From positions 1 through 64,000 of the forward strand of contig CACZZN010000003.1 in the NCBI GenBank assembly GCA_902785705.1: a stretch of 64,000 nucleotides of DNA, in the 5' to 3' direction. Origin of the DNA: an uncultured Veillonellaceae bacterium. GTDB lineage: Bacteria; Bacillota; Negativicutes; Selenomonadales; Selenomonadaceae. Numbering within the stretch: position 1 is the first letter of the stretch; each line of letters opens with the position of its first letter. Below are positions 1 through 6,771 of this stretch, one piece after another. The position numbers and the translations under genes are program-made. Under the pieces are notes generated by a model that saw only the letters and a program-made list of their open reading frames with translations, had not been told where the DNA came from and ran no database searches.

Positions 1-1
1 A

Positions 2-1543
2 GGCGGGGAGGTAAAGCACAGGCCGTTCCACGTCTATACCATGAAGCAAGCCATTCAGGAAGGCTTTATTCTCGATGTTTTGCAGAACTACACAGCCATT
101 GACAGCTTTTATCGCCTGATGAAGACCGTCGAGGATGACCCTATGTTCGACAAAAAACGGGCACAGAAGAAACTCCGTAATTTTGTCGAAAGCTCCTCCT
201 TTACCATCGAAAAGAAAGCCGCTATGATGGTGGAGCATTTCCATGAACAGGTGATTGCCAAGAAGAAAATTGACGGCGAGGCAAGGGCAATGGTGGTAAC
301 GGCCAGCATCCCCCGTTGCATTGAGTATTATTATGCCGTGAACAAGTGCCTTGCCAATCGTCACAGCCCCTACAAAGCCATCATTGCTTTTTCCGGTGAG
401 CATAAATACCAAGGAGCTGAGCCACCACTCACCTCGGCGGGAATGAATGGCTTTCCCGACAGCAAAATCCCCAAAATGCTCAAAACCGATCCCTATCGGC
501 TGCTCATTGTAGCAGATATGTTCCAGACAGGATTTGACGAGCCGCTCCTGCATACCATGTATGTGGACAAAATTCTGGCAGACATCAAGGCGGTGCAGAC
601 GCTTTCGAGGCTCAATCGCTGTCACCCCAAGAAACATGATACCTTCGTCTTGGACTTTGCCAATAAGCCGGAGGATATGGAAAAAGCGTTTTCTCGCTAC
701 TATCGTACGACAATTCTTTCCGGGGAAACCGACCCAAATAAGCTCTATGACCTTGTGACTACGATGGAGAGGTATCAGGTTTATGAGAGTGATGATGTGG
801 AGCGTCTGGTGAATCTGTATCTTTCTGGGGCAAATCGTGAAAGACTTGACCCTATTTTGGACAGTTGCGCTTCCGTGTACAATGAACTTGAAACAGATGA
901 GCAGATTGACTTCAAGAGTGCAGCCAAGGCGTTCGTACGCACCTATGGATTCTTGGGAGCAATTCTCCCCTACGGAAATGCCGATTGGGAGCGATTGTCC
1001 ATTTTCTTGAATCTGCTCATACCTAAATTGCCATCACCGAAGGATGATGACTTATCCCAGGGAATCTTAGATACCATCGACCTTGAGAGTTACCGTAACG
1101 AGGCAAGGGAAGCCGTCTCAATCCAACTGGAAGATACCGATGCAGAAGTCGCTCCTGTTCCTACGTCAGTTCACGATGGAGGAGCAAGTTATCCAGATAT
1201 GAATCCGCTGTCGGTGATACTTGAAAATTTCAACGATATGTTCGGCAACATCAACTGGAACGATGCCGACAATGTACGCCGCCAGATTCTTGAAATACCG
1301 GGAATGGTTTCAAAGGACGAGAAATATCAGAACGCCATGAAGAACTCCGATGAACAGAGCGCAAGGCTGGAAAGCGAGCGGGCGCTCCAGCAAGTCATTT
1401 TCGCTATCATGGCCGACAACATGGAACTTTTCAAGCAATTTCAGGATAACCCGTCTTTCAAGAAGTGGCTTTCCGATATGGTGTTTAATCTTACCTACAA
1501 TAAAGACGGAAAACCCTATGATAACTATCAACCGAGGACATAG
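2..1543 (+). CDS. hsdR: Type I restriction endonuclease subunit R (C-terminal part; start lies outside window)
   Basis: This is the motor and restriction subunit of a type I restriction-modification complex, which translocates DNA after recognition by the S subunit. The frame is open from the first bases of the window, so the gene is cut by the window edge; the N-terminal nuclease domain and first helicase lobe are missing. What remains shows the second helicase lobe: a MVVTASIPRCIEYY stretch, LLIVADMFQTGFDEP, and the motif VI sequence QTLSRLNR, followed by the long helical C-terminal domain typical of HsdR. The last ~170 residues are acidic and end in a DNMELFKQF region seen in HsdR tails. 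The partner hsdM and hsdS genes are not in view and presumably lie upstream. Function is confident from the family signature; activity cannot be judged from a fragment. Confidence 0.88.
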   Translation, partial: GGEVKHRPFHVYTMKQAIQEGFILDVLQNYTAIDSFYRLMKTVEDDPMFDKKRAQKKLRNFVESSSFTIEKKAAMMVEHFHEQVIAKKKIDGEARAMVVTASIPRCIEYYYAVNKCLANRHSPYKAIIAFSGEHKYQGAEPPLTSAGMNGFPDSKIPKMLKTDPYRLLIVADMFQTGFDEPLLHTMYVDKILADIKAVQTLSRLNRCHPKKHDTFVLDFANKPEDMEKAFSRYYRTTILSGETDPNKLYDLVTTMERYQVYESDDVERLVNLYLSGANRERLDPILDSCASVYNELETDEQIDFKSAAKAFVRTYGFLGAILPYGNADWERLSIFLNLLIPKLPSPKDDDLSQGILDTIDLESYRNEAREAVSIQLEDTDAEVAPVPTSVHDGGASYPDMNPLSVILENFNDMFGNINWNDADNVRRQILEIPGMVSKDEKYQNAMKNSDEQSARLESERALQQVIFAIMADNMELFKQFQDNPSFKKWLSDMVFNLTYNKDGKPYDNYQPRT

Positions 1544-1548
1544 GGCAT

Positions 1549-1583
1549 ACTGTTTTAGCAGTATCGATTCTTTTAAGGAATCA
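1549..1583 (+). other. Two small tandem hairpins after hsdR
   Basis: Two inverted repeats follow the hsdR stop: ATACTG/CAGTAT around a 6-base loop and GATTC/GAATC around a 7-base loop. No clear T-run follows, so a terminator role is only possible. The rest of the ~190-bp gap to the next gene shows nothing recognisable. Confidence 0.35.
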
Positions 1584-1737
1584 ATATAAAAACATCTGCA
1601 GGTTGACTTTGACCACATGAACAGAAACTAACCGTTGGGACTTATTGAGAAGGCAAAGGGAAAGCCAGTGTCAGATAGAGAGGCTGAAAATACAATAAAA
1701 AGATTTGGAGCAGCATTGATTTAATGGGGTGGTTGCA

Positions 1738-1953
1738 ATGGATAAAGAAACCATGGAATTTGTAGTCTATATGATCCACGCCTGCGCAAACAAATGGAAT
1801 TTGTCCCCAAAGCAGGTTTACCATAAATTGCAGGAAACTGGCTGTATAAATGAATATTTGGTGCCTAACTATGATATCCTGCATACGCAAGGCAGCGGCT
1901 ATCTGGTGGATGATATCAGGGAATACTTGCGGATAAGAGGGGTGACGGTATAA
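1738..1953 (+). CDS. DUF3791-family small protein
   Basis: A 71-residue protein with the pattern of the DUF3791 family: an N-terminal helix with VVYMIHACANKW, a SPKQVYHKLQETG segment and a C-terminal DDIREYL element. Its function is not known. I chose the ATG at 1738 because a GGGG motif sits 8 bases upstream; an in-frame GTG at 1729 is possible. In related genomes such genes stand beside DUF3990 genes and a second DUF3791-like gene, and here the same order can be seen, but the middle gene is reduced to a relic. The cluster may be a toxin-antitoxin-like or accessory module; that is inference only. Confidence 0.7.
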   Translation: MDKETMEFVVYMIHACANKWNLSPKQVYHKLQETGCINEYLVPNYDILHTQGSGYLVDDIREYLRIRGVTV

Positions 1954-2015
1954 TCATTTATCATCAGAAGGCCATAGAGCAAATGCTGGTTTACGATTCT
2001 TACTTTGAGGTGTGA
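1950..2015 (+). pseudogene. Probable relic of a DUF3990-type gene
   Basis: Between the two DUF3791-like genes there is only a 21-codon open stretch reading IIYHQKAIEQMLVYDSYFEV and then stop. The start IIYH resembles the MIIYHGS opening of DUF3990 proteins, and the remainder resembles their usual tail. I read this as a gene whose central ~130 codons were deleted. The first codon is ATA rather than ATG. The assignment rests on remembered family patterns and gene order. Confidence 0.35.
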
Positions 2016-2018
2016 GCC

Positions 2019-2231
2019 ATGGACGAGAATGTTTTGGAGCAGGTGTATCAGGAAAAGTTGGAGGAAAGAATCATCGCTCAGTTAGCTGCAGACAGGGCAG
2101 TGTCACTGGAAAAGGCCATGGATGTGTATTATGGAAGTGAACTGGCGGACAAGATACATCAGGGTATGGAAGGGATTCAGTACCTAGACTACAGGGTGCT
2201 GGCAAAGATTCTGGAGGATACAAATGTATAA
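2019..2231 (+). CDS. Small DUF3791-like protein
   Basis: A 70-residue protein (EKLEERIIAQLAADRAVSLEKAMDVYYGSELADKIHQG...QYLDYRVLAKIL) resembling the third gene of DUF3791/DUF3990 clusters. The core is helical, with a conserved-looking SLEKAMDVYY motif and a QYLDYR motif near the end. The ATG at 2019 lies 3 bases after the stop of the DUF3990 relic, so the genes were probably co-transcribed. The function is unknown. It is followed directly by a strong terminator, which marks the end of the cluster. Confidence 0.6.
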   Translation: MDENVLEQVYQEKLEERIIAQLAADRAVSLEKAMDVYYGSELADKIHQGMEGIQYLDYRVLAKILEDTNV

Positions 2232-2257
2232 AGGAATTGGTAGCAAATATTTGAACG

Positions 2258-2294
2258 TTGGCACGGGGCAAGACCTCGTGCCAATTTTCTTGTC
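2258..2294 (+). terminator. Rho-independent terminator after the DUF3791 cluster
   Basis: The arms TTGGCACG and CGTGCCAA pair perfectly around a short loop and are followed by TTTTCTTGTCTT. Confidence 0.8.
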
Positions 2295-2319
2295 TTATCT
2301 TCCTATTTTATGGTAAAAT
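2290..2319 (+). promoter_or_regulatory. Sigma-A-type promoter for the Nudix gene leader
   Basis: TTGTCT and TAAAAT are separated by 18 bases. A transcript starting near 2327 would carry a leader of about 185 bases before the Nudix gene. Confidence 0.5.
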
Positions 2320-2326
2320 AACTGTT

Positions 2327-2498
2327 ATGTGAGTTCGTAGGGGTTGCAAATAAGAGGCGGCGGTGTGCCGACAAAATGCTCGGAACCCGGTCGTTACAAG
2401 GCTTCATGGTACGCGCAAACAGTATGCCACCCCTTGAGAGGCGGCTGCACCCTTTCAAATGATAAGTCATGTGGTTGTATCAAAATTATACGACAATT
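2327..2498 (+). ncRNA. Candidate structured leader RNA or small RNA, family unknown
   Basis: This noncoding stretch is much more GC-rich and structured than the flanking intergenic DNA. An AGGG..TGCA segment near 2339 can pair with TGCACCCT near 2450, enclosing local helices such as CCGA/TCGG and a bulged TGG-TAC/GTA-TGCCA helix. An octamer GAGGCGGC occurs twice. I tested it by eye against TPP, FMN, SAM, cobalamin, lysine, glycine and c-di-GMP riboswitches, T-box, SRP RNA and RNase P signatures, and none fits. It could be a cis-acting leader for the Nudix gene or an independent 6S-like RNA. Confidence 0.35.
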
Positions 2499-2510
2499 GG
2501 AGGTTTTACA

Positions 2511-3071
2511 ATGGCCGATGAGGATTTGATTGAAAAGAAGATTTCCGGCGAGGATGTGTTTGACGGCGTATTGCTGCATGTAAAGCGGGATACGGTGCAG
2601 CTTCCGAACGGGCATCAGGCGACGCGTGAGTGGATCAAGCATCCGGGGGCGGCGGCGGTGGTTCCGCTGCTTCCGAATGGGGATATCATCCTGGTGAAGC
2701 AATATCGCTATCCCGTGGAACATGTCACGTTGGAAGTGCCTGCGGGAAAGCTGGACAGCGCGGAGGAGGATCCTTTGCTGTGCGCACGCAGGGAGCTTTC
2801 GGAGGAAACCGGCTATGAGGCGGAGAAAATCTGGAAGCTCACGACGATTGCCACAACGGTGGGGTTTTCCAATGAATACATCCATCTCTATGCGGCGGAT
2901 GGGCTGAAATCAGGTGAGCAGCATCCGGATGAGGACGAGTTCATCAACGTGGTCAAGGTTCCGCTGCGCGAGGCTGTGGAGATGGTGGAGGATGGGCGCA
3001 TCTATGACGCGAAATCCGTGGTTTCCATTTTGCTTCTGGCAAAAGAGGTATCTCGTAGAAAAACTCCGTGA
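2511..3071 (+). CDS. nudF: ADP-ribose pyrophosphatase (Nudix hydrolase)
   Basis: It hydrolyses ADP-ribose to AMP and ribose-5-phosphate. The 186-residue length and the sequence PGAAAVVPLL...VKQYRYP before the Nudix box are typical of bacterial ADP-ribose pyrophosphatases. The Nudix box is AGKL...ARRELSEETGY, with one residue more than usual between its first Gly and the catalytic RELxEExG core. I chose the ATG at 2511 because GGAGG ends 7 bases upstream; the frame stays open further upstream but without a ribosome binding site. It stands alone behind a long structured leader. Free ADP-ribose is a product expected from the sirtuin/macrodomain pair at 20.7-22.4 kb, so a functional link is possible. 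Confidence 0.85.
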   Translation: MADEDLIEKKISGEDVFDGVLLHVKRDTVQLPNGHQATREWIKHPGAAAVVPLLPNGDIILVKQYRYPVEHVTLEVPAGKLDSAEEDPLLCARRELSEETGYEAEKIWKLTTIATTVGFSNEYIHLYAADGLKSGEQHPDEDEFINVVKVPLREAVEMVEDGRIYDAKSVVSILLLAKEVSRRKTP

Positions 3072-3149
3072 AAAACGGTGTTTTTCACTACGCCCTTACA
3101 CGAAATCTAAGCTCGTACTGAGCCTTTGGCTTGTATTCGCTAAGATTTC
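3068..3149. repeat. Intergenic double-hairpin element
   Basis: Two hairpins fill the gap after the Nudix gene. The first is a perfect 9-bp stem GTGAAAAAC/GTTTTTCAC that begins at the stop codon. The second is an 11-bp imperfect stem GAAATCTAAGC/GCTAAGATTTC around a 26-base loop. It looks like a palindromic intergenic repeat, although no second copy of it was found in this window. Confidence 0.5.
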
Positions 3150-3173
3150 ATAGCAATAGTCTGGAGGAGTTCG

Positions 3174-3800
3174 ATGTTTGATTTTAATCTTTTGCAGATC
3201 GTGGCAGGTCTTCCCGGCCTGATCATTGCCATGGTGGTGCATGAATACGCACATGCGCGGGTGGCGGTCGCGATGGGGGATTTCACGCCGAGGCTCATGG
3301 GGCGGCTGACCTTCAATCCTGTGGCGCATATTGATCCGATTGGCCTGCTCATGCTGTTTTTGGTGCACTTCGGATGGGCAAAGCCCGTTACGATCAATCC
3401 CAACAATTTCCGCAATCCGCGCAGGGATGACATTCTGGTATCGCTGGCAGGGCCGGGGGCGAATCTCCTTGCCGCGTTTCTGGCGCTTCTGATCATGGCG
3501 CTCTGCCTCAAATTCGGCTATCAGATGTCAACGGGCATGCGCACGGTGTTTTCCCTGATCATGATCTATAATATCAATTTTGCCATTTTCAACATGATCC
3601 CCATTCCGCCGCTGGATGGCTCCCATGTGCTCAAGCAGCTTTTGCCCTACGATATGGCGATGAAGCTGCAGGACCTGGAGCGCTACAGCATTTTCATCCT
3701 GATCGCGATCATGATGACGCCGATTTTGGGCGGGATACTGATTCCCATGCAGCAGTTGATCCTCGGGGCTTTTGAGCTGCTGCTCAGTCCGCTGTTTTGA
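3174..3800 (+). CDS. Site-2-protease family zinc metalloprotease (M50)
   Basis: An integral membrane protease of the M50 family, rhomboid-sized at 208 residues. The zinc motif HExxH is present as VVHEYAHA at about residues 22-29, in the first membrane segment. The second conserved motif appears as NMIPIPPLDGSHVL at about 142-155, where the Asp is the third zinc ligand. Four to five hydrophobic segments are visible and no PDZ domain, as in the YwhC/FtsH-like short M50 group. Substrates are unknown. The ribosome binding site GGAGGAG is 6 bases from the ATG. The gene is directly followed by scpA with a 1-base gap, an arrangement common in Firmicutes. Confidence 0.85.
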   Translation: MFDFNLLQIVAGLPGLIIAMVVHEYAHARVAVAMGDFTPRLMGRLTFNPVAHIDPIGLLMLFLVHFGWAKPVTINPNNFRNPRRDDILVSLAGPGANLLAAFLALLIMALCLKFGYQMSTGMRTVFSLIMIYNINFAIFNMIPIPPLDGSHVLKQLLPYDMAMKLQDLERYSIFILIAIMMTPILGGILIPMQQLILGAFELLLSPLF

Positions 3801-3801
3801 T

Positions 3802-4536
3802 ATGCAGGATTACAAGATCAAGCTGGATGCGTTTGAGGGGCCGATGGATCTTCTGATGCATCTCATCGAGAAAAACAAGATTGATATCTGTGATATTCCC
3901 ATCGCGGAGCTGACGCAACAGTACATGGATTATTTAGATGCGTCCCGCGAGTTCAATATCGAGATTGCAAGCGAATTTCTCGTCATGGCGGCGACGCTCC
4001 TGCAGATCAAGTCGCGCATGATGCTGCCCAAGCCGCCCAAAGAGGAATTGGAAGACGAGGAAGATCCGCGCCTTGAACTGGTGCAGCGCATCCTCGAATA
4101 CCGGCGCTTCAAGCAGGTGAGTTCTGTCCTGAGCACGATGGCGCTGAGCGAGGAACGCTATGTGGCAAGGATGCCGCTGGAGCTTCCCATGCACCGCCTG
4201 CCGCCGGAAAATCTTTCCGTCCGCCTGCTGCTGGAGGCGTTCCGCACGGTTCTGGAAGTCAAGGAGGAGTTGACGATACCGGATGCCTTGGTACAGCCGG
4301 AGACGTTTCATGTGCGGGACAAGATGGAGGATATTCTTTCCCTGCTCTCACGTGCCCAGGGGAAACTGTTGTTTTCGGAAGCATTCCGCTCCGGTACGCG
4401 CAGCGAGCTGATCGTGACATTCCTTGCGCTGCTGGAGCTTATGAAACGGCGGCTGGTGACGGTGCGCCAGCAAAGGTCGTTTTCGGAAATCTATATCACG
4501 GCGCGGGAGAAAATCGGAGGTGAGATCCTTGGCTAG
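3802..4536 (+). CDS. scpA: Segregation and condensation protein A
   Basis: ScpA is the kleisin that links the two heads of the SMC dimer and, with ScpB, forms the bacterial condensin at the origin region. The 244-residue protein begins with the canonical YKIKLDAFEGPMDLLMHLIEKNKIDI, contains LLQIKSRMMLP near residue 70, and ends with the winged-helix segment that binds the SMC head. I chose the ATG at 3802, one base after the previous stop, as translation is probably coupled; the in-frame TTG at 3772 lies inside the protease gene. scpB overlaps its end and smc lies four genes on, so the whole condensin set is in this window. Confidence 0.93.
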   Translation: MQDYKIKLDAFEGPMDLLMHLIEKNKIDICDIPIAELTQQYMDYLDASREFNIEIASEFLVMAATLLQIKSRMMLPKPPKEELEDEEDPRLELVQRILEYRRFKQVSSVLSTMALSEERYVARMPLELPMHRLPPENLSVRLLLEAFRTVLEVKEELTIPDALVQPETFHVRDKMEDILSLLSRAQGKLLFSEAFRSGTRSELIVTFLALLELMKRRLVTVRQQRSFSEIYITAREKIGGEILG

Positions 4537-5122
4537 GGAAACGGCAGTGCTGGAAGCCGTGCTGTTCGCGGCGGGCGATCCGATTTCCGAGGAGCAGCTT
4601 CAGCATATACTGGCTATGGAGCCTCTGCAGGTGGCCGATCTCTTGGCAAAGCTGGGGCAGGAACTGGACGAGCGCGAGAGCGGGCTTGCCGTCCGGCAGG
4701 TGGCCGGCGGCTGGCAGCTTGTGACCCGGGCGGAATACTATCATACGGTGGAGAAGCTCACGGAGGTCGTGGACAAGAAGCTTTCAACGCCCACGATGGA
4801 GACGCTGTCCATCATTGCCTTCAAACAGCCCATCACGAAACAGGAAATCGAGCAGATTCGAGGCGTGCGCGTGGAACGTGCGCTTGCCAAATTGCTGGAG
4901 CTGGAGCTCATTTGCGAGAAGGGCCGCAAGTTGGTGCTGGGGCGTCCCATTCTGTACGGTACGACAGACACCTTTCTGAAATGCTTCGGCCTGAACAATC
5001 TGGAGGACTTGCCGGAGCTTCCATCCCTGGAAGAGGCAAGGGACGGAATGGATCCGGAGCAGCTGAACCTTCTGCAGGGATTTGAGCAAGAAACGGATGC
5101 AGGGGAACAGACCGATGGATAG
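4529..5122 (+). CDS. scpB: Segregation and condensation protein B
   Basis: ScpB dimers clamp ScpA and regulate the SMC ATPase. The protein of about 197 residues has two winged-helix domains: AVLEAVLFAAGDPISEEQL at the start, and STPTMETLSIIAFKQPITKQEIEQIRGVR in the middle, which is the family hallmark. A TTG at 4529 is preferred because GGAGG ends 8 bases before it; a GTG at 4520 in the same frame overlaps that ribosome binding site. The gene overlaps the end of scpA by 8 bases. The C-terminal tail is acidic and variable, as expected. Confidence 0.92.
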   Translation: MARETAVLEAVLFAAGDPISEEQLQHILAMEPLQVADLLAKLGQELDERESGLAVRQVAGGWQLVTRAEYYHTVEKLTEVVDKKLSTPTMETLSIIAFKQPITKQEIEQIRGVRVERALAKLLELELICEKGRKLVLGRPILYGTTDTFLKCFGLNNLEDLPELPSLEEARDGMDPEQLNLLQGFEQETDAGEQTDG

Positions 5123-5151
5123 TTTACTTTTCGCGGGAACAAAGGTATAAT
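5123..5151 (+). promoter_or_regulatory. Sigma-A-type promoter
   Basis: TTTACT and a perfect TATAAT are 17 bases apart, starting just at the scpB stop. It should drive the next three genes. Confidence 0.7.
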
Positions 5152-5188
5152 GAAGAATATATGCTGATTTATTCAGGGGGCGAAGGAA

Positions 5189-5725
5189 ATGGGATTTATC
5201 ATGCCATTGGAGGGGAAGGCGCCGCAGATCCATCCGAGTGTTTTCGTGGCGCCCTCGGCTACCGTGGTCGGAGATGTGGTCATTGGGGAGCATTCGAGCC
5301 TTTGGTTCAGTACGATCGTCCGCGGTGATTTCCAGCCGGTGCGCATCGGGAGCTACACGAATATCCAGGACAATGCAACCATCCATGTGATGGGAGATGA
5401 GCCGACGGAAATCGGCAACCATGTTGTTATCGGACATAATGCCATCATCCACAGCAGGCACATCGGGAACAACTGCCTGATCGGCATGGGATCTATCCTG
5501 CTGGGACACACGGAGATCGGTGACAACTGCATCATCGGGGCAGGCACGCTTCTCACGCAGCACAAGAAGATTCCCGCCAACTGTCTGGTGTATGGGAATC
5601 CCGCGCGCATTATCCGCGCGCTCCGCGATGATGAGATCGAGGCGTTGATCGCGTCGTCACTGAACTATTATGACTATGCACAGAAATATACTGCCGAATT
5701 GGCGCACATGGAACAGGAGATGTGA
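5189..5725 (+). CDS. Gamma-carbonic-anhydrase-like hexapeptide-repeat protein
   Basis: A 178-residue left-handed beta-helix protein of the YrdA/PaaY/CaiE group. Hexapeptide repeats run from about residue 15 to 135 (VVGDVVIGEHSSLW, IVRGDF, IGNHVVIGHNAIIHS). Metal-ligand histidines can be seen in NATIHV, GHNAIIH and H before IGNNC, consistent with a bound zinc or iron at the trimer interface. Members of this group are described as gamma-type carbonic anhydrases or as proteins of unknown role, so activity is uncertain. ATG at 5189 is used; ATG at 5201 is an alternative. It lies 3 bases before ndk. Confidence 0.8.
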   Translation: MGFIMPLEGKAPQIHPSVFVAPSATVVGDVVIGEHSSLWFSTIVRGDFQPVRIGSYTNIQDNATIHVMGDEPTEIGNHVVIGHNAIIHSRHIGNNCLIGMGSILLGHTEIGDNCIIGAGTLLTQHKKIPANCLVYGNPARIIRALRDDEIEALIASSLNYYDYAQKYTAELAHMEQEM

Positions 5726-5728
5726 TTT

Positions 5729-6148
5729 ATGGAAAAGACTTTGGTGCTGATCAAGCCGGACGCGTTTGCAAATCACTATAGCGGGGACATCATCAAACGC
5801 TATGAGAGCGAGGGCTTCCGCATTGTGGCGATGAAGCTCATGCGAATGACGGAGAAGATTGCCGCGAAGCACTATGCAGAGCATATCGGGCGTCCCTATT
5901 ATGAGGGGCTGGTCGAGTTCATGACATCCGCGCCGCTCATTGCGATGGTGCTGGAGGGGGAAAATGTCATTGCCCGGGTGCGCGAGATCAATGGCAAGAC
6001 CAATCCTGCGGAGGCGGCGGAAAACACGATCCGCAAGCTCTATGCGGAGAACGGCAGCCGCAATGCGGTGCATGCCTCGGACAGTCCGGAAAGCGCAGAG
6101 CGCGAAATACATATCTTCTTCAATGAAACCGAGATTTACGGTGAGTGA
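5729..6148 (+). CDS. ndk: Nucleoside diphosphate kinase
   Basis: It transfers the gamma-phosphate of ATP to nucleoside diphosphates through a phospho-histidine. The 139-residue length is standard. The start EKTLVLIKPDAF and the active-site signature NAVHASDS (His near residue 117) are intact, as are RPYYEGLVEFM and the TNPAEA loop. The ATG at 5729 is 3 bases after the preceding stop and its ribosome binding site AGGAGA lies inside that gene, so both are probably co-translated. Confidence 0.96.
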   Translation: MEKTLVLIKPDAFANHYSGDIIKRYESEGFRIVAMKLMRMTEKIAAKHYAEHIGRPYYEGLVEFMTSAPLIAMVLEGENVIARVREINGKTNPAEAAENTIRKLYAENGSRNAVHASDSPESAEREIHIFFNETEIYGE

Positions 6149-6230
6149 AGCTTCTTGTTTTGGGGACTCTTTTGCAGGCGATGGTTTCCTGGCAAAGAGC
6201 CCCTTCTCTTTCGGAAAGGGCGGGCGCGAT

Positions 6231-6752
6231 ATGGGAGTCTATACGAAAACCGGCGATGAGGGGAAGACAAGCCTTTATACGGGGGAGCGCGTGGAAAAGT
6301 GCAGCCTGCGCGTCCAGACCTATGGGGCTGTGGATGAAGTGGATTCCGCGCTGGCGATGGCACGGGCGTTTTCACAAAACGCGGAGGTGAAGAAAAAGCT
6401 CTTTGCGCTGCAGAAGCTCATGCCGATGCTGATGGCGGATCTGGCAAGCATCGGGCAAAAGCCTATGATACAGATGGAACAGGTGGAGACACTGGAGCGG
6501 CAGATGGATGAGATCGAGGCGGCGCTTCCGCCCCTCCGATGCTTTGTGATACCGGGGGACACGAAAGCGGGAGCCATGCTGGATCTGGCGCGCACCGTGA
6601 CGCGCAGGGCGGAGAGGCTCTTCTGCGAGCTTTCCCGCACGGAAGAAGTACATCGGGAGGACCGTCTTTTCCTCAATCGTCTGTCGGATTACTGCTTCCT
6701 GCTGATGCGGATGGAGGATATGGGGGACACAGCCAAGGAATTGAGGGTTTGA
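6231..6752 (+). CDS. Cob(I)alamin adenosyltransferase, PduO type
   Basis: It adenosylates the corrin cobalt to make adenosylcobalamin. The 173-residue protein has the PduO/MMAB signature YTKTGDEGKTSLYTGERV at the start (ATP-binding) and RTVTRRAERLFCELSR in the last third, with an all-helical core. I chose the ATG at 6231 because homologues begin at this point and a GGAAAGGGCGGG stretch precedes it; the frame is open upstream only by overlap with ndk. An 82-base gap separates it from ndk. Its presence fits B12-dependent metabolism, as in propionate-forming Negativicutes. Confidence 0.9.
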   Translation: MGVYTKTGDEGKTSLYTGERVEKCSLRVQTYGAVDEVDSALAMARAFSQNAEVKKKLFALQKLMPMLMADLASIGQKPMIQMEQVETLERQMDEIEAALPPLRCFVIPGDTKAGAMLDLARTVTRRAERLFCELSRTEEVHREDRLFLNRLSDYCFLLMRMEDMGDTAKELRV

Positions 6753-6771
6753 ACGGAAAGGATGGTTGCAT

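Noticed and set aside
2327..2498. Known RNA families for the Nudix leader (SRP RNA, tmRNA, RNase P, common riboswitches)
   Set aside because: None of the conserved cores of these RNAs is present; for example there is no GGAAGGAAGCAGCC loop and no AGAGAGG-type SAM core. It is kept only as an unassigned candidate.
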